Position numbers and translations under genes: made by a program
In this document: piece after piece, positions 50,701 through 64,000 of the stretch
Layout: the number at the start of each line of letters is the position of its first letter
How positions within the stretch are numbered: the first letter of the stretch is position 1
Notes under the pieces: generated by a model
Told to the model about the DNA's origin: nothing
Database searches by the model: none
What the model saw: only the letters and a program-made list of their open reading frames with translations
Assembly (NCBI RefSeq): GCF_001039355.2
Contig: NW_019774003.1
Coordinates: 458,191-522,190, forward strand
DNA: 64,000 bases
Source: Lingula anatina
Lineage: Eukaryota; Brachiopoda; Lingulata; Lingulida; Lingulidae
Reading direction: 5' to 3'

Positions 50701-53700
50701 CCCCTTTTTCCCATTTTAACGACAATTTCGTCTCCTGTGTCACATTCCATACGTGTAAATTAAATCAGGTTGAGAGGAATATTTGCCGAACCACCAATGC
50801 CCATAACGATAGGATTTTGATGCTTTGGACGGTGCTTTATCACATATCAATACCTGCTGATAATATGCTTAAAATTGCCGTGGGCCCTCCGCCAGTCGAA
50901 TTTATATCATAAAATGAGTGCCCCCTATTGTTGTCTCTAAGTGTTCCAGCAGGCTCGGCAGAACTTTCACATATGGGACAACGTTTGCGTGTGACCATTA
51001 TCCTAAGTTTCAGAGCAGGTTACACATACGTGCTTCCTGCCTGAGTGATTAGGTTTACCTCATCTGGAATGTCTCCATTTAATATGGTGAAAACCCAAAT
51101 ACAGCGCTTAAAATGTGAGAAAATAGAGCGGACTGTATACCAACTTGTCTGACTTGCGAATTTGCCGCCTTAGCAGTTTCTTGTGTGAAGCCATTTGTGG
51201 AGGATTTTGAAATTAACTGTAGGTTCAGTTTCCTAATAGGAATTTTATATCAAGTACAGCAACGGATAACATGACTAAATCCCACAATGAAGAATTGGGC
51301 ATCTGCACGAAAGTAGCACAAAGTGCCATTTTAATAGAGTTTTAAGCGTCGACATTTTAGTGAATGATTGAAATTCTCCAGCCTCGGAAAAAGTTTAAGG
51401 TAGCACTTGCATATATTTTCTTGAAAGACTTCTTTGTAAGTCGCTTATTTGTGAATGTACATCCAATAATATGAAGAAGAAACCAAGTGCGATTAACAGT
51501 CATTGCAACTAGTTGTCAACTTTACTCAAATATTAGGGGAAAAAGATATCATTAGGAAAAAAAGATCATTTAGAATACTGATGGAGCGAATTAGCTCCCC
51601 ATTAAACAAAATAGATGTTAATCTTTCCGCTAAGTCAACAGCTGGAGGCGACGTACTAGGGCCCTAGAAGGGAGGTAAATTCCATGAAAGCGTGTCTCGT
51701 TTGTAATTGTATATTTTTGAGAACCTTAGCAGGCATTACCTACAGATCTACCTGTCATCCTGCATTTCGTGACTCGGCTCTTTGCGGTATTTGTTCAGTT
51801 GTGGAGGAAAGCTTGCTAGCTATCACGACAGAGAGCAACCAGCATGCCAGCCATTGTTTGACCAACATGGCAGTCAAATTTCAATTCATGCAAAAGACGG
51901 AAACGTTTGTCGCCTGTTGGTGGTTTTTCTGGGGCCTTTTTATTAGTTCATTAATCGTTTACATTCCTATTATTGCATTTAAAGCGACAGGTTGTAGTAG
52001 TTTATAGCTGCTGTTAAAAATAGCCGTGTTTGGTATTGAGTGTCACGTTATCAGGTATCGACTAAAATGCCTGTTGTTTTCTAATCACCTACAGTGTGTT
52101 CACATCTCTATCGTGATAAAAAACTATTGCCTGTTTCGAATAACATCAGCAAGAACTCGCAGGCAATGGTTTATAATTTGCTGGTTGTCATACTAATATC
52201 TTTTCCATTGTGTTTTCTTGCTTTGTTTTTCCAATTGATAGTTTGCGAAATAATTTCTGTTACGTGTTTTTTTTAATGTTTAAGCTGAACACGAACACTA
52301 AGTTTGTTCTAACGCATCTACAAGCGCTTACCCAGTTTATGAATTGGTGCTTAATATCTAATACGAAAAGTGATTTTTGGTTCCTACGCTTGGCCCATTT
52401 TGTTCTTTCTAAAACCGTTATGAAAATATCAAATGGGCCAAAACAATGACAATTGACGGTTGAAAAGCTTGGGCATACTTTTTATTAAGTTTTAAGTCTA
52501 AGGGAATGTTTATAATTCCAAAGACACACCAAAAATGCACATCTGCCATAAGTAGAATTTAACATAAGTGTTAATCTGATCTTCATAGAATTTGACTGAC
52601 CTGATCACACAGACAAAAAGGTTGTTGTTAAATTTATTGCTTTCAAAATAGTTGATTGTACATATGTCACAAGAATGGCATGACATACATGTACGTCGGT
52701 ACAAGCAATGTTCGCTACGGCACGTTACACATATAGTTGTAGATTGTACATCGTTTGGGGTACGTTGTTATCTGTCTGAATAATACATAGGATAAGTAAG
52801 ACGCTGTTGTACGTCATTTGATAGTTCCTTTGAAAGTCTCTTTGCGGGAACACAAAAGGGCGACGTACATGTATCTTACCTTCCTGCACACGGTAGATAT
52901 TCTCATATTTAAAACCCTTCGTTCGAAAACCAAGAATTCTAATTTAGGGCATGCCCGTAGTTGAAGTGAGTTCAAATTTGATTGAGTTTATCTGAAATTA
53001 AGAAACCACAAACCAGCCCTTCGGAATTTCATCAAACAGTCTCTTTTCCCCACCCTGAACGTGTTAACAAGATGGAAACCAACACCAAGCGTTTAGTTGC
53101 GTTAGTCAACAAGGTTTCAGTCTGCAGCAAAAGATTTTGTCGCGATTGTACTTGTTGCTTGATTTACTTCAGCCATCGCTCTCAGCCATTTGTCTATATC
53201 CAGTCTGGTGGATTTATTAATCTTAGCGCAGATTGCGACATTCAACGTAATTGGGTCGTGCCGCAATGACGCCCAGTGTACAGCCTGATGAGTGAAATTC
53301 AATAGAAACGTCTGAGCAATATATATACTAATTGGTTCTGTAGAGTGTGTTTTATTTGTTTATGTTAAACCGTAAAAAGTGTTTATAAAAAAATTACCGA
53401 TCTGTAATAAAAAAAAAGGAATATCCTCAGGACCACCCCGTCTTCACATAAAAGGTCTTCATAGTATTTCCTTTGCTTCATTGTAAACAGGCCTAGTAAG
53501 TCTAATTTCACAATGGAAAGTGACATAACTTTTAATCATATTAGCAAGACCCCTGCGATTGCTTGGAACCGAACACCAAGAACAATGTGTGAACGTGCTT
53601 GCGTGTTGAAAGCTAAGAACATTTCAAATCCAACGAGGCGTGATAAACTGTATGTCAAAGCTAGCAATGGAACCGAGCTGATTGAGGAAGCCTTGTAGTT

Positions 53701-56700
53701 GAAATTATGCTCCAGCCAAAGGAACACCCGAAACAAGGCAGGCGTGTAAGCTCCGGAAACCGATAACGTTAGGCAATAGACTCATGTGGCATTTTATCCT
53801 AATACAGAACTGACGAATGCTTTTCTAAGTACCGAATATCTGGAGAATGCGAGCTTTTGCCTTGGAGAATGAATGTCAGGTTTTCAGAGGCCATATTCTA
53901 CTGAAAAAAGTAAATAAATAAACAAAAACGAGGGTCGATTGCATTAATGACAACAATAACAAATACAAAGGAACAATGCTTGCTTTTGATGTATGCGTCG
54001 TTTTTGTACGTTTTTGTACTTCACTGAACATTAAGGTACATGGTAAATAAGGGATGTGATTTGCATATATTGTAGAAACAGATGCCAAGTCTTCAGAACC
54101 TGTGATAAATATCCGTTAAAAATCTAAGGATTGTGTTTTGTGTAAATATATGACCAAAGGTAAACGGTTATTTGCTCGTTATTTATTGACCTTTATACGT
54201 TGAAACCGTGTGTTTTTGTACTTTCAGAAATGCAACCGAGGTCAGTGTTCTTGTGTTGGATCCAAGGGAGCCATGGTAAGTAAATATCTTCAAATATACA
54301 ATTTGGTAGAAACGTGAGTTTTAATCTTTACCAAACTGTTAGAATTGACAAGAAACTGTTATTTGAGAGAATAAATGGTGTCATAATGCACCTAAAACAC
54401 AAATTCAGAAAAAAATCAGTCCGTCGAATGTGCAGAAATCTAGTATATCAGCTCTTTGGTTTGTTCTAGGCTTCTAGCCGTTGTTTTAATGGACAGGCAT
54501 TATGTCTTTGAACATATAGCCATTACTTGTGTCTGTTGTCGCCGTCGCCGTTCACTTTCCTCGTTATCAACATCTCTCAAGCCCACAAGAATGATTTTAA
54601 AACACGAGTTCGAAAACTGATTGAACTATATAGTAATATCTGTTTTTCTTAATTTTGTCTTTGAATTGGCGTGAGTCTGAAGCCCTGTGCTTGTTACATT
54701 TTCTAAATGTCCACAGTACAATAGTGGTAATTGAAAATTGGTGATGATAGCTGCTAATCGTTATATGTGATATTGCATCAACTTGCCAAATGCTTCTTTT
54801 AGTTTTGTCATTTCATTTAAGCTTCTTTCAGTTTTGTCATTTCATGTCTGTCTATTTGATAGTTTTGCTTCCTTACTTAACTTTTCAATTATCCGACTGA
54901 AAATCATATCATTGCATTGGAAATAGTTGGACTACTAGAATACACATAGCACAGTGCCAGTGATTTTCTGAAACTTCTCCTCAGGGTGGGATTGGGAAAT
55001 CTAAGTGAACATTCCGTGTACTATTGGAATGAGTTTGTTTGATTTAAATAAGATTGGAGTGACAGAGTGTAATGAAGCATAAAATTGAAAAATATGACAA
55101 CAGTAGTTTGGTCGCAGTCTATAAGGTCAATTCTATTGACCTTCATCTCGTTTAGACGATTGTGTAATAGGTCCAACGTATTGCAATTAACCTTGTCAAT
55201 CTGTTTGGTTGACACGCTTAGAAATTAATGTCACAGCTACGATTTTTACTCATCTGACTTGCAAAGCCGTTGACTTTGAATCAAACACGTAGCCAATGTG
55301 AATTGGGCAGACCCCAATTTAAGAAACAAGAAAAAGTCGTGCGTGAGCATTTAGGATTGAGTTAAATATGATTTAATGAAATAGACAGAAGCAATTTCCC
55401 ACACTAGATGCTGCTTCTTGGTACCGTAAGGGTGGCCACACTCATTCTGCACCCCAAAATGATTAAAACAAAGTGCTCATGCCAGTTGCAAATCCTCTGA
55501 CGACATGCTTTGTGTCGTTGCTATTCTTTATGGCTTTTTGTGACTTTTCTGTATCACTGGTGGGCCGATATTTGATAAATGCCACAGGTAAGACCCACTC
55601 AGCCTGAGACTAAGTTTCAGAGGCCACAGGAAGCTCAAAAAACAGATTTGATATCCAGGGTGGACCTACAGTGTACCTAACTAATGTTAAATCTGTGTCA
55701 ACGCCGAGGTTCGGTGCAGGTGGGCATGGGCTGTCCCTACCTGACCCGAAGGGAAACTTGCAGATTTCCTTTGGACTTGTCATTACTACAAGTACTCTTA
55801 AGGTGACGAGTTGAAACATAAACAGATAGTAAACACAGTTTAGAAGTTTGATTGATGATTTACCCGGTGTACTATTTTGAATGTTTTTAAAAGGAATGTC
55901 TCCATCGAGATTGGGTTACAAATTTTTCAGTGCTCCAATAATTTAATTTACGTCCTTGAAGTCCTTAACCACTTGTTAAACAATCCGTGTATTTAAACTG
56001 CGGCTTTATTCGGCATGCTTTTGGTCAGAAAACAGGGTCTGTAATGGACGTAATTGGCTCTGTGTTCGACAATTTGTAAATGGACACAACAGATGCAGTA
56101 GAAGTGACCTCGACTGCCCCTAAACGTAGTCAACTAGGTACGATCAGCAAGACACCAATTACGCTAATAAAGACGTTTCAGACCTGTATGTATCTTTCTC
56201 GACCTCGTGGGGATTGTTTCTTTTCTTTTCCCGAATTCCTTGGGTAAAGAAAATCTGCTTCTCTTCCATTTATTTGCCTTTGTGATATCACTTTCTTAAA
56301 AGTTATGTATAGGGAAATCTGTGTATCCTCGACATGTAAATTGTAAAACGGCTGCAATGTCAGCTGGCAATGTGCCCTAAACGCAAAAGAAATGATATTA
56401 TTGAATTTCCTACAACATATCACGTAGTGATCACACTGGTTGCAATATAATTTTGTCTCTCGGGACTACAAACGGTACAAATAACGCTGTTATGTTTTAC
56501 ATAACGTCTCAGATGGAGTCATACATGTAGTAGATGGTATTTTTACAACATCACAACGCAGTTCTACCATAAAACAAACCGAATGGTGTCACAATTCCTT
56601 TGTAGCGATAATTATGGTTGTCACTGCACATCAAAGTTCTTCTCTCCAAGGTGCAGTTGAAGCACGTGGGCAGAAACACAACGTACGCCTACCTCCCCAG

Positions 56701-59700
56701 TGCAGGAAATGTTTGGTTGTGAACCATGATTAATTCTGTATTACTTAAAGTGAAAAAGGAAGATGGAAGATGTGCAGCCACCCATTGCATTTCCTCAGGA
56801 GTATGCTGCTGTCAGTGCGTTAGTGATTTAGTGTGTTAATTAAACTGGGATACACCCCTAGCATTGTGTGTCACTCGCGGGAAGAAACAGTATTCGGATT
56901 GGACTTGTGAATCAGCGTCACGTTGTTCTGGCCTCACGTACACTATTAAGTTGGTTACCTCTGTAATTTTGCCGTTTTACTGCTTCTTAGAAAAACTAAA
57001 TCATTTGAAATATGACACGTTAAAAATCGTCTATGCTGTCATGTCGCCATACTATGATACTCTACAGAAAGTTTAATGCAACTTAAACTGTTTAAAAGGA
57101 CCTGCTGGGCGAGGCATTTAGAATACCAACTCTAATAAATTGCACATGTAACGTTAATAGGAGAAACAACTTTACAACTCGTCAAAATAACTTTTAAATG
57201 TATTTGGCGACCATAACTTGGGGCAGTTTTAGCGCTTAATATAACATCGAAACTCTGCCTATGTTTAGCCTTACTAGAAGGGCCATTCCGTGTACAGCAC
57301 TCGTTCTATTGCATTTTTTATTCCTTTTACCATTACACTATAGCAAGGTTGCGTAACGCGCAGCTCTCCAGTGACGTATAAACAAAAGCGGAAACAGTGC
57401 GTGTGGTAAGACAAACTAATTGGGTTTCACCGCAGTCGGATTATGATAACGGAATTGTGCTCATATCGGCAAGACTTTCGTCACTTTAACCGGAAAAATT
57501 TTTGTCAAACATTTGTGCAAGGCCTATTAAGACGTGATTTGAAATTAAAGAGTTACTTTAAAAGGTGATTGCCACAATGCAGAGATCTGAGCATGTTTGA
57601 CCCTACGATCTCTCTTCACACAAAACTTGTATACCGCCAGAAACAACGATTTCGTCTTGTGTGAAAGGACGTATTAGTTATATCAAAGACACATGAAGAC
57701 AATTACAAACCAATCCTCTTCCCTTGATATAAGCTCCTTGATCTTAATAATAAAAAGAAACGCTGTCACCACATTCAGTGGTGATATAATTTTCCGGCCG
57801 AGAAATTCACTTCAAAACCAAGAAAAAAGTAACGCAACGGCCTGTCAGACCCATTCTATCAGCAATTACATCGTCTGTGAAGAAAGGAAATGGGTTTCAA
57901 ATGCGTTTTAAGTAGAAGCAACTGTCATTTCTCTTGAACACGATTGAGACGAAAACGGTTTCCTCTTGTTTATTGCGAATATGTGATTTAGTATGACATC
58001 AACTAGTTTATCTTCAATGATACCAGACGTTCACCATTTATTTGCTTGCCATAAAATGTTGTATGTCAAATACTGGAGTATATTAGGCCTGTGTCAATCG
58101 TGGGTGTGAGGAGATCAAACAGCATGTTTCCCTCGTAGCGCCATTGTTATACAGTCCAGTCGGTTGCTGTATCTCCTGTTTCCATTTTTCGACATCGGGT
58201 TTTCGATAATCGAAGACGTAGGTCTATTATCTGTTATCGAGTCATCAGCTTTTGTGGGCTCGCTATTATGCGGTTTTAGGTTGCCATGTGTCCTTCTCTA
58301 GGTCCGACCGGAGAGTTGACTGAGAAATAAGCGTGTTAGGAACGCCACATATGTCAATATAAGTGTCAAAATGATTTAACTTGAGAGAAAATTTATGAAA
58401 GAATGCGGTACAACCTACAGGGTCACATAGGCGCAGTTTTAATTTGTTTGATGTTGAGAATTTGCCACTTATATGCACTCATTTGTTTACAGTTTTCGGA
58501 ACAAGCGAGGTCAACCGCAGTTTCAAAATCGCACCTTGTCCGTACATGAAGCGTCGTTGTTTATCACTACACTGCGATTGCCTCCTTTTATAGCCTCCTG
58601 CAATTAGGCCCTACTGCAAGCTTTATATTGTTTATGATGCAGTTTTTTCTTCCCTGTCTTTAAATCCTCTCTGGTCCTTGAACCTGGGAGAATTAGCTCC
58701 AGTCCAACAACCTTCAAGTATTCACAAAAACCATTTCTTTTGGGTACGACGAAAGTGAAATGCACTCAAAAACATATTTTGACCTATCACATGGCCAAGG
58801 AGTAGATATTTCTAAGCCTTTCATCTTAAGTAGTATACACTACTACCGGCATATGCAGTATGTAATGCTGTCTAATGTTGAAATTTTTAAGCCAGAACCA
58901 TCATACTTTATTGGATAGTTATATTTCTGCTTATTTTACTACATCTGGGGTTTAACCATATTAGATCTTTGTATTTTTTACCTTGAATAATCACATTTTG
59001 CTCTTTTGACTGATTTCAGGGTTTACCCGGGCCAAAAGGAGAGCAGGGCCTAAGGGGACCGCCTGGGTATGTGGGGGCGGATGGTCCACAGGGGCCCAAG
59101 GGAGAGCAGGGACAGATCGGATTGGTTGGCCCCGAGGGGTCAAAAGGTGAAAGAGTAAGTTTGTGGCAGTTCTCTTGTTGATCACTAACTTTGACATGAT
59201 CCATATATATATAGAAGGAAAAAACTGATGTTTATTCACATATAGGCTTATATTGTACTGTGTAACAGGTGGCCTATTTAAAAGCGGGGCACGTAAATTG
59301 TTGTTTATTTTGTTGTTTTGCATGTATCCACCCCAAAATGGACAAGAACACAGAAATCGAGGTCTAAATTTGCTGGAAAGACCTTAAAGATTACGATAAG
59401 TGTTAGCAGTAGCTTAGTATAAACCCGACAGAGATTTATAGCAGGGTTTTAGCTCGACGGTGATTCTTCTTTTTTTTTTCGTTTTCCATTTACATCTTGT
59501 CGAAATTCAGTCCACGTGGTGGGGTGGAGAAAACGTACCACAAAATTGGCTTACCACCTCTGGAAACAAACCGAAACAGTTGTGATAACGTTATCACTAC
59601 ATTCCTCTGCGGGGGGCGACTCTAAAACTTTGATATACTAAGATATGAGAAGAAAGGGCGAAAAAGGTTACATGGGGTAAAAACTATTGCAATTAACAGG

Positions 59701-62144
59701 TGAAAGTATCACGATAACTGTAAAAATACACTTTAGTATATCAAATTATATAAGTAATGGGTTGTCTTTTTTTTTTTACTTTTTCATGCTAACGATGTTA
59801 TTTTCTCTCGAAACAAAATTAGAAACACCCCAAGGGTGTTAATCCAGTTATCACCTAATCCTAACCCAAGGATCATCAGAATCTTGTTTGGCAGTTGAAA
59901 ATACTTCTTATCGCAAAGCCAAAAAGTAACAGCATTTTGTCGAATTAGTTACGTAATGAAGTGACGTCATTCACGGCACTCCAAGTTGGATGCATGCTAC
60001 TTGCGGAGAACCTGTTAGTGCTCTGCGATTAAGAACACATAGTAATACTGTATTCTTCTTCTAAAATGATTTTTTCAATAAACTATCATTACAAAACGTA
60101 AAAACCATCAGTAACATGTATGTGTGCTTTTGAAGTTCGCAATATTAGTTTAATTCATTTTCCTTTATCCATGCATTACTATGGGTTTTGCCCCAATGCT
60201 CAGTGGACTATCTTGCACACATCTGTACAATATGACATCACGTCTATTCCAGGTTCAACGAGCAAAATTCGGATAAAAAACAATCTTGTGTATAAATCAG
60301 AAATCATCCATTAAAGAAATTTCGTTTCCAATCCGTAAAAATTTTGTTGAATGACATCTATATCCCTGTTTGTCACTACTCTTTCTATATCTTTTTTTTA
60401 TCTATCTAGTATATGTATCGATTTGGGTATCAGTTGTAATAACATCGAGTCACCTTACCTTCTATTGTGACTTGAATTTTGTCCCTTTAGCAGAACGACC
60501 AATTCAAGTTTTATCAAGAATTCAAGTCTTATTTCACATTTCAAATTATGTTAGCAGGTTTCAACACCCAAAATCCATGCTGTTTATCTATTAATGGCAA
60601 AGTCAGTTACCGTTTGAACATTACAGCATAAAGAAATAGTAACTGGCGGTAGATTAAATAACCACTTACTCACTATCCACTTTACTATGTTACTTTACAT
60701 TTAAATGTATGTATACAATTTCGATTTTATAACACCTGCGCACTTAAGGCAATTACTGTAATAGTTTTTCGGCTAATGTTTGAAGAGAGCAGAACAATCA
60801 TTTTATTATATTATATATATATATATATATATGATACATGTACAACCGTTATCTTTACCTTGCAGGGGGCTGGCGGAGAGCCTGGGTCACCCGGACCACG
60901 TGGTCTAACGGTAAGCGTATGCACATGGAAAGTAAAGGGCAGGTATACGTTAACAGTTTCGCGAGAGGAATTTAGACACCTTTTAATCTACTCGGCATAA
61001 ATACGCAGTAGTGCAAAAAGTATTAAAGTAACAGTTGGTATAAAACATAGCCAATCCTTGTACACAACAAGCATAATGTTTCATTAACCAAATTAGGACC
61101 ATGTTTTGGTAATTTCTTTTTACTTTTTAGTGAACCGGTTAAAAAAAAATTGCCATAAAGTGTAGTCACTTTCATATCCCAAGTTTGAATCTTTTAAATT
61201 AACTTATACAGTATTTCTGGACGACTGCTTTTACCGTCTTAATTCGAGTACTTAGAACAAACGTAGTGCATGTATATTTGGGAGAGTAACAAATATCCTA
61301 TAAATTATTTCTATAATTAATGTGAGTGTTCTTAAATTTCAGCAATTGGTGAAAATTTGGCAAATATTTCGTGACATATAATCCTAGGTTGATTAACGTC
61401 ATTTCAAATTCGTCTTGCAATACGTCTCTTTTATTGAAACAATTTCAGCCCAGCATTTTAAAGAGTTAGGTTGACACGGGGCGTGGACAGGGTTATATAT
61501 CAAATCTAAGTACTTGCTTCTGTGATGTCACAGCCCAAGGAACAAAGTGTAGAGAGAGCGACTGCCCAAATGTATTGTCAAGGAAATTGCTCACAAGTTT
61601 TATAGATATTTTGAATTAAGTAGTATTCTCCACATATATATGACGTTTATCAGGATGTTTACAAAACGTTTTAACCTTTCTTCATGAGTAGCCACGCTAC
61701 TAACGAATTAAGATTGAAAGCTTGACACGTTTGGGGATGAACGAAATGGCTTAAATTAAGAGAAAAAGAGAAACACTTTGCATTTTGACAAAGAATCCTT
61801 TTACATCAATTTACAGCCGTGAGCATTTAACACAGAGCAGCTTGTATCACAGGCCTCCAGACACAAACAAAAACGATATATTTAGGGGCATTCACTCTTA
61901 GCTCTCTTGACTTTGTTCTTTAGTGTGCCACAGTTGAATTACCTAATTAGTTTCAGAAGTCGCAAAAACGTCTTCTAAAATGTGGATAAAAAAATTCAAA
62001 TCATATTTTTTATTTTAGGGCGAGGTTGGCCCCGAAGGTCCACAGGGTTTACCCGGGCCAGCGGGGCCAATTGGGCCCCCGGGTATGATGGGTGCGAAGG
62101 GGGAGATTGGTGTGCCGGGAGCAGTGGGTCCTAAGGGAGACAGG
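47775..62144 (+). CDS. collagen alpha chain, six N-terminal exons (continues past the window)
   Basis: The exons 47775-47838, 48665-48780, 54228-54275, 59020-59154, 60866-60910 and 62019-62144 join in phase and code for 178 residues. ATG at 47775 starts a signal peptide ([12 protein letters not shown]) cleaved near residue 21-22. Residues 22-60 are an acidic, Cys-free linker; 61-69 (KCNRGQCSC) is a cysteine cluster; then GSKGAM leads into unbroken Gly-X-Y. Exons 4-6 are 135, 45 and 126 nt, all multiples of 9 and all starting with an intact Gly codon (15, 5 and 14 triplets). Motifs such as GPKGEQ, GSKGER and GPKGDR are typical of extracellular matrix collagens. The short Cys cluster before the helix resembles the 7S start of type IV chains, but a later 7S cysteine is not seen in these triplets and the acidic linker is unusual, so the class is open. 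Proline and lysine hydroxylation and trimer assembly in the ER are expected. Confidence 0.93.
48511..48552. repeat. 23-bp tandem duplication
   Basis: TTGGAATCGTTACTCCTAC and TTGGAATCGCTACTCCTAC occur in tandem in collagen intron 1. Confidence 0.85.
48781..54227 (+). other. collagen intron 2
   Basis: A 5.4 kb intron separating the linker exon from the cysteine-cluster exon. No internal exon or nested gene is recognised. A 107-codon ATG frame at 51684-52007 has no resemblance to known families. A 26-bp motif (ATTACAAGGTG...AAAGTGTAG) occurs near both 49638 and 49873. Confidence 0.75.
54276..59019 (+). other. collagen intron 3
   Basis: A 4.7 kb intron, no further exon recognised. It includes a tandem repeat around 54789-54850 (units sharing AGTTTTGTCATTTCAT). 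Confidence 0.75.
54789..54850. repeat. about 30-bp tandem duplication
   Basis: Two adjacent units each containing GCTTCTTT and AGTTTTGTCATTTCAT, in collagen intron 3. Confidence 0.8.
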
Positions 62145-63338
62145 GTGAGTATCTATTTACAAGGAAGTACTGTTTATTTGTACATTGAAGGTAGTCGTGT
62201 TGGTGAAACTGGCTGAAACAGGAATAGGGAAAGTGGTTAGTATAAAGTTTCCATATCATTCAATAAGTCACACATTTACTATTATTTCCCTTGCAATTGC
62301 CTTTGGTGACCTCTGTTAGACTGAAAGTATTTGGCGACAGTTTCACAAAAAATGTGAAGGATCCCTACGGTATGGAAAATTGCTTTTCACAGCAGGATTT
62401 TTGGCAGCTAAACTACTTAATCTAAATGCTAGAAAACCGTGAAAACGTACGCCATTGCCTTGATATCTGATGCCTAAAGTTGTGGCTGTACTTAAGATAA
62501 CTTTGCATATTTGCATCGCTTAATGGTGGCTTTAGAATATTTAAGCGTACGCATTGCGCTTAAAGAGAATGTCGAGGACATGAAAATTTTGAAAATAGGT
62601 CATCTTGATGGTTAAAATTTATATGTCCATAAATCATTAAACAACACACTGTGAGTTTTCCATTGGTATTAGTCATAAGTAGCAATCAACGTATAGCTAT
62701 TTCAAAGTAGCTCTTTTTGCATATCTATAGATGAAATCATTTCGAGTAGTTGGTCATTTCGAGCTGCAAGACTCGCAATTTAGTTGGCATTTACCATAAT
62801 CTTGGACCTAACTAGAGATTTAGGTCCAAGCCATAATCAAAATCAATTTCTCGAGGGTTAAAAGTTTGATTCTTGACCTACAATTCATTTTACATATGTC
62901 AAAATTATAATTTTTATTAAGAAAATTAAAGTTGAATTACGACGCAGTCACAAAGTACTTAACCTTTGGATCCTACTAAACGACTACCTTGTGACATTCA
63001 TATAGCTGTAAGAGCAGTGACGACCTTGACCTTGGGCTCAGCACGTGCCGTCACAGTCCCATCACAGCCAATAAGGGAAAATAATAAATTTATTTATAAA
63101 AGTGACCATAGCATGTGGCGAGCTTGTCGAGACGTGATTCAATGCACAGCGTGTTTTCGCCACACGCCTATTTTTTTTTCTATGACCTTAAATTCTGGTC
63201 ACAGAGAGCCAAACGTCGAGCAGTTACATTGTAAAATCAGGAAGCGTATTTCTGACAAGGAGATTTTATCTTTAAAATGTGGAAACTAGTTGCGCGGTAC
63301 TTTGATTTTGAGCACATTCTACAACTGTGGAAGTAACT

Positions 63339-63371
<33 letters not shown>

Positions 63372-63440
63372 GCAGTTAAGTTTGACAATATTTGGAATGA
63401 TAGTGCATTTACAGTGTGTAATGTCCAATCGGTGTTTTTG

Positions 63441-63513
<73 letters not shown>

Positions 63514-64000
63514 CTGTGTTTTTTTAATCTTGTTTTAAAAAAACCTAAAATTAAAGTTGAATTGCCACTGCAGTCACAAAGCACTTAACATTTTGAAATT
63601 TACTGTCTTTTTGGTTAAAAAAACCATTTCTTGTCCAATCCAAACTGAAATTTCCCAAAAACATTTATAACATTGTAAGCTGTCATTGCATTAAGACAAA
63701 ATGCTGGTGACGTCAGTTGCCTAATTGAACCGAATCCACCCAACATCTGCCTAACGCAGAAGGCCTACGTGTTAAATGGTATACATGCACATGTATATGG
63801 GATGCATGAACGCGTAATTGTCTGTTTTCAAAAAGAGATTTAATGAACTATTTAAAGAACTATCCCATCATTTGATATGGTTGACTGTAGTAATGAGAGG
63901 GGTTTAGTTTTCTATACTGAAACACACGACTTTTCAATTGGATATAAAAAAATTCTATTTCAAAGCATCTCAATGAATGAAGATGATGTTTTAAATCGAA
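62145..64000 (+). other. collagen intron 6, incomplete
   Basis: Begins with the donor GTGAGT. No further Gly-X-Y exon was found before the window ends. It contains a T run at about 63344-63371 and a 66-bp (AT)n microsatellite at 63442-63507. Confidence 0.7.
63442..63507. repeat. (AT)n microsatellite
   Basis: About 33 AT units; the Tyr-Ile frames across it are artefacts. Confidence 0.95.

Noticed and set aside
51684-52007. 107-codon ATG frame in collagen intron 2
   Set aside because: A frame of this length is expected by chance in 64 kb over six frames, and nothing about its sequence suggests a domain.

Overview
This 64 kb window is animal nuclear DNA: AT-rich, intron-rich, with short exons bounded by GT/AG sites, many microsatellites and fold-back repeats, and no operons. 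The gene content fits a marine invertebrate: an FkbM-type methyltransferase, an L-xylulose reductase-like SDR, a mariner relic, a collagen, and a small secreted prepropeptide. A lophotrochozoan or invertebrate deuterostome seems plausible, but that is inference. I joined exons by hand from splice consensus, reading phase and family similarity. Most of the sequence is intron or intergenic.

Layout. 1-10,700: no convincing exon; a 300-bp palindromic MITE at 2420-2719, microsatellites, and one 213-bp MITE at 10425-10637. 10,716-14,814 (+): the two 3' exons of an FkbM-family SAM methyltransferase. 14,815-19,464: no gene seen. 19,465-21,832 (-): five exons of an SDR very like L-xylulose reductase (DCXR), with a deleted mariner in its second intron; its C-terminal exon(s) were not found. 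21,833-22,330: apparent shared promoter firing both ways. 24,937-25,120 (+): a spliced exon with a 57-residue hydrophobic microprotein, possibly on the same transcript as the next gene. 25,616-32,518 (+): a complete four-exon coding region for a 526-residue ankyrin-repeat protein whose N-terminal two thirds I do not recognise.

32,650-36,400 has no gene. 36,429-40,634 (+) holds a small secreted prepropeptide gene: two candidate TATA boxes and first exons, then three coding exons giving 125 residues with a signal peptide, a furin site and four cysteines. 45,157-45,909 is an uninterrupted run of 753 T, probably partly an assembly or sequencing product. 47,775-62,144 (+): six N-terminal exons of a collagen (signal peptide, acidic linker, three-cysteine cluster, 36 Gly-X-Y triplets) that continues beyond the window.

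The genes do not form an obvious pathway; this is ordinary animal gene order. The points most worth following are the unrecognised four-cysteine prepropeptide, the microprotein possibly acting as an upstream cistron of the ankyrin gene, the unclassified module of the ankyrin protein, and two MITE families sharing terminal sequence and TAA target duplications.
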